Source of the DNA: a virus
Reading direction: 5' to 3' (one strand)
DNA length: 64,000 bases
Virus record (IMG/VR): IMGVR_UViG_3300042922_000827
Coordinates: 23,774-87,773 of that record
Below the pieces are notes generated by a model. It did not search any database. It was not told where the DNA came from and worked only from the letters and a program-made list of their open reading frames with translations. Of this stretch, positions 56,827 to 64,000 are shown in pieces (the stretch's first letter is position 1; each line of letters opens with the position of its first letter). A program made the translations under genes and the position numbers.

Positions 56827-57831
56827 TCACACCCTCCATTTTAATTTATACTGTTGGTATCTACTGAGACTTGTACTCTCTAATGAGATATATGGAACTA
56901 ATACATTCTCTCCACTAACTGCATTAATAGACGAATCATATATAGGAACATTTATTCCAGAATTTTTAGATATACTTGCGAGATAATTAAAATCAGATAT
57001 TGTATTAGGCTGCATATCATCTTGGAAAGTACACTTCCATTGTATAGTAAATCTAAGATGACCATCTGCTGTTAAATCTGAAAAGATTTCTCTTGGTACG
57101 GTTTTCGGATAGCATCCGATCATTTGCGCCCAATGTATAATAGTTTCCCCATCTTCCCCTACTATAAATTTATATATAGTCATCTGATCATGAAGAACTT
57201 TCTTTTGTGTATAATTACGATTAGGTGGGGTCACCTTTCCAATATATTTTCTCTTCTCATATTCATCAAATGCTTTGAACCATGAATATACGTCTAAGTA
57301 TTTATTATCTTCGAACTCTATAGAAAAATCAGCCTCTTCATCTGAACGATCCGAAGCTTTCCTATAAAAAAGTTTAGTTCCATATAGATTAGCTGCTGTC
57401 TCTGCATCATCCACACTAATACTAGATAGGTCTAAATTTGATGTTTTTCTGTTAGATAATATTCTAACAAATGGCGTGGAACCATCTGCACTATATTGTA
57501 AATCTCGTAAAACTGTAGTGTTGTAGCCTCTGCGTTTTAAATCATAAAAAAACGGCACATTTGCTAACTGTGGGTTAAGGGTATATAAATCTCCGTTATT
57601 GAATATATGCAAATCTGGTTTTGTAAAGAATACATATTCTCTCGTACTAGTTACAGCATTATATGGATCTATTCTGGGAAATCTATAAAACACATTAAAT
57701 TGATCTAGATCGTTTCTACTATATATACCATTAGATCTTAAAAATTTTTTATAATCATCTGTAGATATAGTTAGTAATGAATTAAAACTATCATTACGAA
57801 TAGACGAAGTTTTTACAGTATCGTCCGCCAT
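56827..57831 (-). CDS. Baseplate/tail structural protein
   Basis: 334 aa from the ATG at 57831 behind GGAGGG; an in-frame GTG 15 bases upstream lies inside that site. TSTREYVFFTKPDLHIFNNG (about 59-78) and RFTIQWKCTFQDDMQPNTIS are typical of a structural protein that goes with the large wedge protein. Mostly beta. Probably part of the baseplate. Confidence 0.6.
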   Translation of the reverse strand: MADDTVKTSSIRNDSFNSLLTISTDDYKKFLRSNGIYSRNDLDQFNVFYRFPRIDPYNAVTSTREYVFFTKPDLHIFNNGDLYTLNPQLANVPFFYDLKRRGYNTTVLRDLQYSADGSTPFVRILSNRKTSNLDLSSISVDDAETAANLYGTKLFYRKASDRSDEEADFSIEFEDNKYLDVYSWFKAFDEYEKRKYIGKVTPPNRNYTQKKVLHDQMTIYKFIVGEDGETIIHWAQMIGCYPKTVPREIFSDLTADGHLRFTIQWKCTFQDDMQPNTISDFNYLASISKNSGINVPIYDSSINAVSGENVLVPYISLESTSLSRYQQYKLKWRV

Positions 57832-57902
57832 ATTAAATCCCTCCACTCCTCACGTTTAATCTGATGTTGTCATATACTTTGGTAGGCTAAATTTTATTAT
57901 GC

Positions 57903-57921
57903 TTATATATTATATAGGTGA
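57903..57921 (+). promoter_or_regulatory. Early-type phage promoter
   Basis: TTATATATTATA, four bases, TGAC. It lies 26 bases before the GTG start at 57948. Confidence 0.7.
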
Positions 57922-57947
57922 CAACAAAATAGAAAGGTTAACAAATT

Positions 57948-58292
57948 GTGCAAAATCAATTAATATATTTTCCCGAACACAATAGAGTTATATACGAAAG
58001 TATAAAAACTAAAAATTGGGAGGTATATTATATGATACAATGGGGAAATCCAGACATGGCTATTATTAGTCAACATCTCAGAAGGCAAACCAAGAAGGAT
58101 GAATTGTGCGAATCTCAAATTCAGTTGAATCGACAATTAAGAACCTCTTTGACACATGACTCTGAGCGAAATAATAAAGCTATCATTCATAACCATTTTA
58201 ATATAATTATCAATGTTGGTCAGAACACATCTGAAGAGAAAATAACTTCTATTGTTCAACAGTTAACTACTATAGTTAGTCGAGTTAATTGA
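57948..58292 (+). CDS. Hypothetical early protein, 114 aa (alternative start 58032)
   Basis: GTG at 57948 behind AAAGG, directly downstream of the promoter. An in-frame ATG at 58032 has a better GGGAGG site, which would give 86 aa (MIQWGNPDMAIISQHLRRQT...). The middle is rich in Gln/Arg, the end is a beta strand then helix (NIIINVGQNTSEEKITSIVQ). No family recognised. Confidence 0.6.
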   Translation: MQNQLIYFPEHNRVIYESIKTKNWEVYYMIQWGNPDMAIISQHLRRQTKKDELCESQIQLNRQLRTSLTHDSERNNKAIIHNHFNIIINVGQNTSEEKITSIVQQLTTIVSRVN

Positions 58293-58384
58293 TTTACTAG
58301 GTATTTAATTGCACACATTGTAATTTATATAGCCTTTTTATTTTTTGGACATATGAGTAAAAATACATGGGAGGTAATGATATA

Positions 58385-59647
58385 ATGGATAATAATGCAA
58401 CGCATATTCATGAAACTATAATTAGAGATGTAGTTTCAGTAATAAGTGATATCTCATCACAAACAGAACCACTGAAAGGCGTATTTAGCAATAATAGTTT
58501 TAAAAGTATTGCTAAAGGTTCTTCTAATTTAACACTGGTATTTCCTGTATATATGACAGAAAATACTCCAATCGAACCAGGTAGAATGATATGTAAATCA
58601 ATCGAGAGAAAAGCAGTAACGATGCTACAGATGCTCCTTTCTGCAATTTGTATTTCTGATAAGAAAAACGCTGTGGAACATATAAAACAGTTTCATACTA
58701 ACCTAGATAACGATGATGCTTTAACAATTGATGAATTTATTGGCATTGTCGATAAAGTTGCAACGGCAGAATCTTCTGGTATTGATATTATAAATCAAGC
58801 TACGTATGATATGGTTATGGAAGATTTAAGAAACAGTACAAGTCATTGCTTAGATGAAAGCGTAAATCCTAGAAGTGTAAATTCTTATAAAGTGAATACA
58901 GCTATGGCTGATGGTATTATTGTAGAAGCAGATTCTGAAATGGATAGTGGAGCAAATGTTCTTAAAACTGCAATCAGTAACACAAAGGATCAAGTAATTT
59001 CTACCGATATTAAGAAAGCAAATGAATTAGTTCCATCTATGATGGTTATTAAATTTATTAGCGCTATCGATGGTTCCTCCATTCCAACAACAGCTGTTAT
59101 TGGAGTTAAAGCAAAACTTCAATATGTATCATCAACAGATATGATTAATCGCATTGTCATAAAAAATAAAGACAAAAATGGTTTATTTAATTTCTTAAAG
59201 GCTACTACGAGAGAAATTTCTTTCTGGAAAGATTTTGTTTTTGCAGTTGATAGAGCTAAATTAGATGCTTTATCTACAAGTGGAAGAGGGTCTTCTTCTA
59301 AAGACTGGAAATTATTAGAACGTAGAGCTCTTAAAAGTAAAATACGTAGATTTACCGGAATGGTAAACGACGCTAGTGCTATTACAACTTTAATTATTTC
59401 TAAAGAAGAAGCAGAAACTCTTAAGAAAGATTATAGTATTGATGTGAAACGCGCAAGCGTTGTTGCTAATATTATGGATTCATATAACCTTATGGGATTT
59501 GTAGTATGCGATCAAGTATTAGAAAAAGTAGATTTTTTATTTGATGATGGCTCTAATGAATATGAAACAATTTCATTTACACATCTTGAAAGAGAAGAAA
59601 GTGGGAATTATAAAAAAGTAATTAATCTTTTAGCTAAATCTAGATAA
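58385..59647 (+). CDS. Probable virion structural protein, 420 aa
   Basis: ATG at 58385 has GGGAGG well placed; the upstream ATG at 58367 is within that region. Alpha/beta protein with FVFAVDRAKLDALSTSGRGS and a Ser/Asp linker (VNTAMADGIIVEADSEMDSG) carrying hydrophobic-x-Glu sites. It precedes the tail fibre gene by 15 bases. Role not identified. Confidence 0.55.
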   Translation: MDNNATHIHETIIRDVVSVISDISSQTEPLKGVFSNNSFKSIAKGSSNLTLVFPVYMTENTPIEPGRMICKSIERKAVTMLQMLLSAICISDKKNAVEHIKQFHTNLDNDDALTIDEFIGIVDKVATAESSGIDIINQATYDMVMEDLRNSTSHCLDESVNPRSVNSYKVNTAMADGIIVEADSEMDSGANVLKTAISNTKDQVISTDIKKANELVPSMMVIKFISAIDGSSIPTTAVIGVKAKLQYVSSTDMINRIVIKNKDKNGLFNFLKATTREISFWKDFVFAVDRAKLDALSTSGRGSSSKDWKLLERRALKSKIRRFTGMVNDASAITTLIISKEEAETLKKDYSIDVKRASVVANIMDSYNLMGFVVCDQVLEKVDFLFDDGSNEYETISFTHLEREESGNYKKVINLLAKSR

Positions 59648-59662
59648 GGGAGATGATTAGTA

Positions 59663-60835
59663 ATGGCATCTCCAGCAGGATTAACAGTAAAATCTTTAAT
59701 AGCAGATATGGATATAGGAGACTGTATACCGTGTAGATATACAGCTACTTCTGGGACTGTTGGGACGTTCTCTGAATTAGGTACTTCCATAGTAGACGAG
59801 ATACCAATAGCAGGAACTGCTACTCCTGATGGTTTATTCTATTTTATTAAAGTAGATAAAGGTTTATTGATAGCAGATAGAGTAATACAAACAGGAATTA
59901 GTTGGAACGTATTGAATACAGCTAAATATATAGAGGGTATAACGCCACAATCGCAAGATTATAACATTGTGTCTCCTCTAAATATGACAAGTAATAACAC
60001 TCCATCACCATATGTAGTTACTGCAAGTGCAGTAAATGGTTCAGATTATGGATGGAAGGCTTTTGACAATGGGACAATAACCAGATCAATTTGGTATACA
60101 ACTACTGCGGCTCCTTCTGGTGGGCATTGGCTAAAAATATATTTGGGAGAAAAGAAAAAAGTAACTGATCTTTTCTTGGGAAATTTTATAGTATCTGGAG
60201 GATCATATTCTGTAAAAGATTATGAATTATATGGATCTAATAATAATATCGATTTCACGTTGATATTAAAAGGAACACAGTCCAATGCGTCTAGTTATTC
60301 TAGACACAGTTTTGGCGCAGTAGAATATTCATACTATCGCCTAAATATATTAACTAGCTATTACAGTGTATATAATGTTGGTGTAGCTCAGATGGCATTA
60401 GGGTTTACTTCTTCAGCAATAGGAGATAATGTAAAAATACGTTCTTTATCTGGTGGAAATGCTTATCTTGGAACTGATGGTAAGGCTAGTTTAACTGATA
60501 TAGGTATTGGAGCTTGCCCTATTAATAATGAGTGGGATAGATATATAGTAAATGATTCATTAGAAGGAAAGATAACGCCTGGCGATGATATGATATGGAA
60601 TTGGAAAGATACTGTATTTTCTTGGGGTTCTGATACATTAACTAATGGATTTATAAGTGCTGAGAATGGCACTGCTAATAGTTCTTGGAGATCTACTAGA
60701 TGCGATCATCCATCAGTTTCTCATGTAATTGATGCTATGAATGGAATAACATCATCTTATGTAGGTCAATATATAGGTTTTAGACCAGTTTTAGAATATC
60801 CAGATGATAATAGGTGTACAAATGTATGGTATTAA
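59663..60835 (+). CDS. Tail fibre/receptor-binding protein with discoidin (F5/8 C) domain
   Basis: 390 aa. Residues about 1-95 (SLIADMDIGDCIPCRYTATS...GLLIADRVIQTGISWNVLN) and the last about 115 (GFRPVLEYP near the end) are two halves of a module common in Bacillota phage and surface proteins. Between them, about 110-255, is a discoidin-like carbohydrate-binding domain (YGWKAFDNG, SGGHWLKIYLGEKKKVTDLF, VKDYELYGSNNNIDFTLILK, YYRLNIL). It probably binds host wall sugars. Confidence 0.75.
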   Translation: MASPAGLTVKSLIADMDIGDCIPCRYTATSGTVGTFSELGTSIVDEIPIAGTATPDGLFYFIKVDKGLLIADRVIQTGISWNVLNTAKYIEGITPQSQDYNIVSPLNMTSNNTPSPYVVTASAVNGSDYGWKAFDNGTITRSIWYTTTAAPSGGHWLKIYLGEKKKVTDLFLGNFIVSGGSYSVKDYELYGSNNNIDFTLILKGTQSNASSYSRHSFGAVEYSYYRLNILTSYYSVYNVGVAQMALGFTSSAIGDNVKIRSLSGGNAYLGTDGKASLTDIGIGACPINNEWDRYIVNDSLEGKITPGDDMIWNWKDTVFSWGSDTLTNGFISAENGTANSSWRSTRCDHPSVSHVIDAMNGITSSYVGQYIGFRPVLEYPDDNRCTNVWY

Positions 60836-60855
60836 ATATACAGGAGGAAAATAAA

Positions 60856-61863
60856 TTGAAAAGTTATTTTAGAACAGCAGTAAATGAATATATGGATATA
60901 GCCGATGATAAAACTAGAAATGTAGTTTTATCACTTAACGAACAAGATCAAGATAGCGTATTATTATCGTTAACTGGAAAATTATATGAAATGATTGTCG
61001 ACAAGGTAGATGATATAGATTTTGGTGATATTCCAGATACAAAAGGTGATATTACTAAACTTCCATCATATACTAAAATCACATCTAGTATTGATACTCT
61101 TACCGCTATATTAGAACAGTATAAACAATCAACTGAAACTGTTGATACTATTCAAAATGCTTTATCAAATTTGGTAAATCATAAAGAATTATTTAAACGT
61201 GGATATAATGCTAATATTGAAATCATTATGGTTACTTATAGCGAGATTGCTTTAGGTGTTGTTAATAGCATATCATATATGATTGCAGCCACTATCGATT
61301 TTATTAAAAATCCTGGCGATGACGGTTTCAAAATCTCATTAGATAGAACTGGATTGGCAAGAACAAAAGATTCTTTAATCTATTCCAATCTATCTAGATT
61401 TAATGATGCTTGTCGTCAGAATCAATTAGAAAACGCATTTGAGCCTCTTATCAAAGCAAGAGTAAAGAACTTTACAGGAGCTGAAATAGGAATCATTGCT
61501 GGTGGTATTGCCATTGCTGGTATATTGCTTAATATTCTGCCAATCCTTAGAGAAATGACTTTCTTTTTTTATGCAACAAGAACAAGAATTAGCCAGTACT
61601 TTGATCTTCAAGCTGATTTGCTTGAGATGAATGCTAATTCTATACGTATGAATGAAATCGATACGGTTGATGAAAAGAAAAAGGTAATTAAACGCCAGAT
61701 GTCTATTGCTGGTGCGTTCCGTGGCTTGTCAAATAAGATTTGTATTGACCAGACTGGCGCAGAAAAAGATACGCCAAAAGCTATTAAAGCAGAGGATAAA
61801 AAAATGAAAATTGATGATGTTGTTGATACTTTGCCCGATTCAGCAGCACAGTCATTATTCTAA
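60856..61863 (+). CDS. Virion-type protein with hydrophobic segments, 335 aa (TTG start)
   Basis: TTG at 60856 behind GGAGG, clear of the preceding stop. LSLNEQDQ near residue 30 resembles the processing-like motif. Hydrophobic stretches at about 135-150 and 210-235 (GIIAGGIAIAGILLNILPIL) suggest membrane association. The end is charged. Together with the next gene it could be an ejection or internal protein; family not recognised. Confidence 0.55.
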   Translation: MKSYFRTAVNEYMDIADDKTRNVVLSLNEQDQDSVLLSLTGKLYEMIVDKVDDIDFGDIPDTKGDITKLPSYTKITSSIDTLTAILEQYKQSTETVDTIQNALSNLVNHKELFKRGYNANIEIIMVTYSEIALGVVNSISYMIAATIDFIKNPGDDGFKISLDRTGLARTKDSLIYSNLSRFNDACRQNQLENAFEPLIKARVKNFTGAEIGIIAGGIAIAGILLNILPILREMTFFFYATRTRISQYFDLQADLLEMNANSIRMNEIDTVDEKKKVIKRQMSIAGAFRGLSNKICIDQTGAEKDTPKAIKAEDKKMKIDDVVDTLPDSAAQSLF

Positions 61864-61880
61864 GAAAGGATTGATATAAA

Positions 61881-62837
61881 TTGTTTACAGTTGATAAGAT
61901 AACAACACCAGCTCAATTCGCTCTTGAAATGTTAGAGCAAAATAAAACAAATCCATATAATCCTAAATCATACCAAGAACATGCAGAACATATGGAAAGT
62001 AAAAAGCATAGAAATGAAACTGAGTTTTTGTTAGAAGGGGTAGAAAAAAGAAATGAAGCAATGAGAAAATTAAGTAAGTTTTCAGAATCATTGTCTGAAA
62101 ATCTTTTACACGAATGCTTCTGCACTATCTTTGATAAAATTATGGAAGCTGAAAGGTGCACTAAGCACGAAACCGCGATAGGGCATTCTATGATATCTAA
62201 GCTTATTAAAGAAGAAGGAATCTCTAACCTATTAAGGAGATTTGAACACAAAAGCTTAGTACTTTCAGAATTCGCTAGATTCACTGAAAAATATCATAAA
62301 ATTGCTATGGAAGCAGTGCGAGATAAAATCAATATATCTCCAGATGATGATAGCTGTTATGTTTTAGATAAAGAAATTGCTCAAAAATTTATTGATGATG
62401 TTAGCGATTTAGTTCCAGAAAGAACTATTGATGTCATCAGAGATCGTGTAGAAGATGCTATGCAGGAATTTATTGATCAAAATACTGAAAATAAAATTGC
62501 TATTAAAGATATTTATCTTAAAGCAAAAATGGCAGTAGATAAATCTTCTAGCGATGCGGTTAAAGAAGAACATACTATGCGAGCTAAAGGTTTAGCTGCT
62601 AGAGTGTACGAAAAACCAACAAACGTATTTGGAGCTATGGTTAAATGTGTTGGTGAAGCCGTTGTTGCAACAGAAGCTCTTAAAAAAGAATATATGGATG
62701 GAAACAAAATCAAAATGGAGCATCTGTGCAACGATGTAAGAATTATGTATACTGTACTTGAAATGGCTAACACTTTAAATATAGTAAATGTAAATGAAGC
62801 ATATATCAAACAAATAATCATAGATCTAAAAGAATAA
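61881..62837 (+). CDS. Hypothetical helical protein, 318 aa (TTG start)
   Basis: TTG at 61881 behind AAAGGA. Entirely helical and charged, with FLLEG near residue 50 as a possible cut site. It is 17 bases after the previous gene and is followed by a terminator at 62845. Probably a virion protein that goes with the upstream gene. Confidence 0.6.
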   Translation: MFTVDKITTPAQFALEMLEQNKTNPYNPKSYQEHAEHMESKKHRNETEFLLEGVEKRNEAMRKLSKFSESLSENLLHECFCTIFDKIMEAERCTKHETAIGHSMISKLIKEEGISNLLRRFEHKSLVLSEFARFTEKYHKIAMEAVRDKINISPDDDSCYVLDKEIAQKFIDDVSDLVPERTIDVIRDRVEDAMQEFIDQNTENKIAIKDIYLKAKMAVDKSSSDAVKEEHTMRAKGLAARVYEKPTNVFGAMVKCVGEAVVATEALKKEYMDGNKIKMEHLCNDVRIMYTVLEMANTLNIVNVNEAYIKQIIIDLKE

Positions 62838-62844
62838 AAAATAA

Positions 62845-62870
62845 ACCCCATACTCATATGAGTATGGGGT
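62845..62870. terminator. Bidirectional terminator
   Basis: Perfect 26-base palindrome between convergent genes ending at 62837 and 62878. Confidence 0.9.
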
Positions 62871-62877
62871 CATTAAT

Positions 62878-63252
62878 TTAAATGAATATTGAAAATTTAT
62901 CGATTTCTGGATAAGCACCCATCAGCCAAAATTTAATATTTCTATTAGAAGATTCTCCACTAATAATTTCTATAAATTCATTTTTTAATAATATTTTATC
63001 TATATTAAATTTTAACCCTAAGTTAATTTTATTTCCAGTTGCAAAGTATAGTACATTACTATTATTGGAGGTATTCACACCAATACTGATTACATTGGCA
63101 GTCTCCAACTCTTGATAGTTGTGCATAAATAATGTCTCTATACATCTTCCTCCTATTTTACCATTTATAAAAATATCATCTATAAAATATTTCATACTAA
63201 TATCTTCTTTTAATTCTAAATCTAATATACAAAAGATATTATTTTTCTTCAT
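62878..63252 (-). CDS. Hypothetical protein, 124 aa
   Basis: Beta-rich small protein (MKKNNIFCILDLELKEDISM...) that starts inside the 50-aa gene upstream, behind AGGAG. Composition resembles the small paralogs at 30-31.6 kb, but I cannot align them. Function unknown. Confidence 0.6.
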   Translation of the reverse strand: MKKNNIFCILDLELKEDISMKYFIDDIFINGKIGGRCIETLFMHNYQELETANVISIGVNTSNNSNVLYFATGNKINLGLKFNIDKILLKNEFIEIISGESSNRNIKFWLMGAYPEIDKFSIFI

Positions 63253-63391
63253 CGCTAGTGACTCCTATTATTTTATTTTCAGAATCAACCTCTACTACCT
63301 CGTCTGGATTTATTCCATTGAAAGAAAAGAATGATGAATCTAATCCCATTCCGGCTGCTTCCTCGTGTAGTTCTCTTAAAGTCTTTTTCAT
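63239..63391 (-). CDS. Small hypothetical protein, 50 aa
   Basis: ATG at 63391 behind AGGGGGAA. Encodes MKKTLRELHEEAAGMGLDSS and an acidic end (SDEEK). It overlaps the next gene by 14 bases, so the pair is translationally coupled. No family. Confidence 0.65.
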   Translation of the reverse strand: MKKTLRELHEEAAGMGLDSSFFSFNGINPDEVVEVDSENKIIGVTSDEEK

Positions 63392-63405
63392 TTTACATTT
63401 CCCCC

Positions 63406-63990
63406 TTATAATAAATCATTTCCATTTATATCTGTCAATTTTGAAAATCCAATCATATCTATGCTTTCGTATTTTTCTATAAGAAAACATATAATGCTAT
63501 TATCATCTTCTTCATAGTCATTAATAATATTTAATCTTTCTATATTTATTGCATCTTTAAATACTAAATCAATATCTATGAAAACCTGACTATTTGTTTC
63601 ATTTGTTTTTTCTATATTAATTAAGTTAGCTTGTTCTACTCCTGGATAGCCTAAAAATACAGATTCGATACTTTCTTTAATATTATTTATTTCTTTATCT
63701 ATTTCTACACTAGAAACAAACTCATCTATTCTAAATTGGGCTTTAATAGTTTTTTCTGGAACTTCATAGTTTAAAAATCCAATAGTATTTATATCGTCAG
63801 CATCTGCTTTTATTGGGTCTCTAAATCCTATAAAATTGGCACTTACATGCATAGGGAAAACATCATATTCGGATAGTGCATCCTCTATAGCAAGTGGAAC
63901 TTCTAATTCTGAATTTACGATATTCTCTAAATCTACTTGTTCATCTAGATAGACCAATACTTTAATTTCTCCAACTACAATTTTCTTCAT
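63406..63990 (-). CDS. Hypothetical protein, 194 aa
   Basis: ATG at 63990, complete within the window. Acidic, alternating beta and helix (MKKIVVGEIKVLVYLDEQVD...), without recognised motifs. First of three coupled minus-strand genes at the window end; its promoter lies outside. Confidence 0.65.
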   Translation of the reverse strand: MKKIVVGEIKVLVYLDEQVDLENIVNSELEVPLAIEDALSEYDVFPMHVSANFIGFRDPIKADADDINTIGFLNYEVPEKTIKAQFRIDEFVSSVEIDKEINNIKESIESVFLGYPGVEQANLINIEKTNETNSQVFIDIDLVFKDAINIERLNIINDYEEDDNSIICFLIEKYESIDMIGFSKLTDINGNDLL

Positions 63991-64000
63991 AATAAATCTC

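Noticed and set aside
1-64000. tRNA, rRNA or CRISPR array
   Set aside because: I saw no cloverleaf, ribosomal segment or regularly spaced repeats; all repeats found are hairpins, promoter copies or the single 42-bp pair.

Overview
This window looks like part of the chromosome of a very large (jumbo) tailed phage with a contractile tail that infects a low-GC Gram-positive (Bacillota) host. The DNA is AT-rich. Nearly every gene has a strong AGGAGG/GGGGG-type ribosome binding site, and TTG or GTG starts are common. Genes are separated by short perfect hairpins that usually end in T-tracts on both strands. Virion, morphogenesis and replication genes recognisable from the sequence are a HK97-type major capsid protein, a T4 gp21-like prohead protease, a gp25-like baseplate wedge protein, a large baseplate wedge protein, a baseplate-hub-like protein, a discoidin-type receptor-binding protein, a glucosaminidase lysin, a family B DNA polymerase fragment, a CHC2/Toprim primase, a GroEL-like chaperonin and the N-terminal half of an RNA polymerase beta' subunit. 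A split multisubunit RNA polymerase together with a phage chaperonin recalls the phiKZ/AR9/PBS1 group. That placement is inferred from gene content only.

Layout. 1-0.7 kb (-): end of one gene and a small protein with a processing-like site. 0.9-7.0 kb (+): polymerase fragment, a duplicated small-protein module, and unknown genes. 7.0-10.5 kb: mixed strands, with a HELSH metallopeptidase, an HTH protein, the prohead protease and a micro-transcript. 10.5-33.8 kb (-): virion proteins, primase, chaperonin, SSB-like protein, metallopeptidase, capsid protein, Asp-rich protein, large membrane protein, small early operons, lysin, ankyrin protein, a four-gene paralog cluster and RNAP beta'. 33.9-34.8 kb (+): an HNH homing-type endonuclease. 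34.8-37.0 kb (-): a probable -1 frameshift baseplate/tail protein and gp25. 37.1-49.3 kb (+): two large composite proteins (nuclease-like/GNAT; repeat/papain-like), an early operon with zinc-ribbon, PC4-like and HELSH proteins, then the hub protein. 49.3-57.8 kb (-): four tandem paralogous virion proteins and baseplate proteins. 57.9-62.8 kb (+): a small early gene, virion proteins and a tail fibre. 62.9-64 kb (-): three small unknown genes.

A phage-specific promoter, TTATATATTATA-N4-TGA, occurs twelve times in intergenic regions, always correctly oriented. It marks mainly small, unknown or regulatory genes and is absent in front of the capsid, baseplate and chaperonin genes. I read it as the early promoter, probably used by an RNA polymerase carried in the virion.

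The most unusual theme is a recurring ALNEES/hydrophobic-x-Glu motif in unrelated proteins, encoded with a gp21-like prohead protease. It suggests that several long proteins are cut during head maturation to release packaged domains (nuclease-like, acetyltransferase, papain-like) that could be delivered into the host. Other points of interest are a likely -1 ribosomal frameshift at the same heptamer HIV uses, a palindromic operator duplicated together with its gene, and two paralogous early zinc-peptidases.
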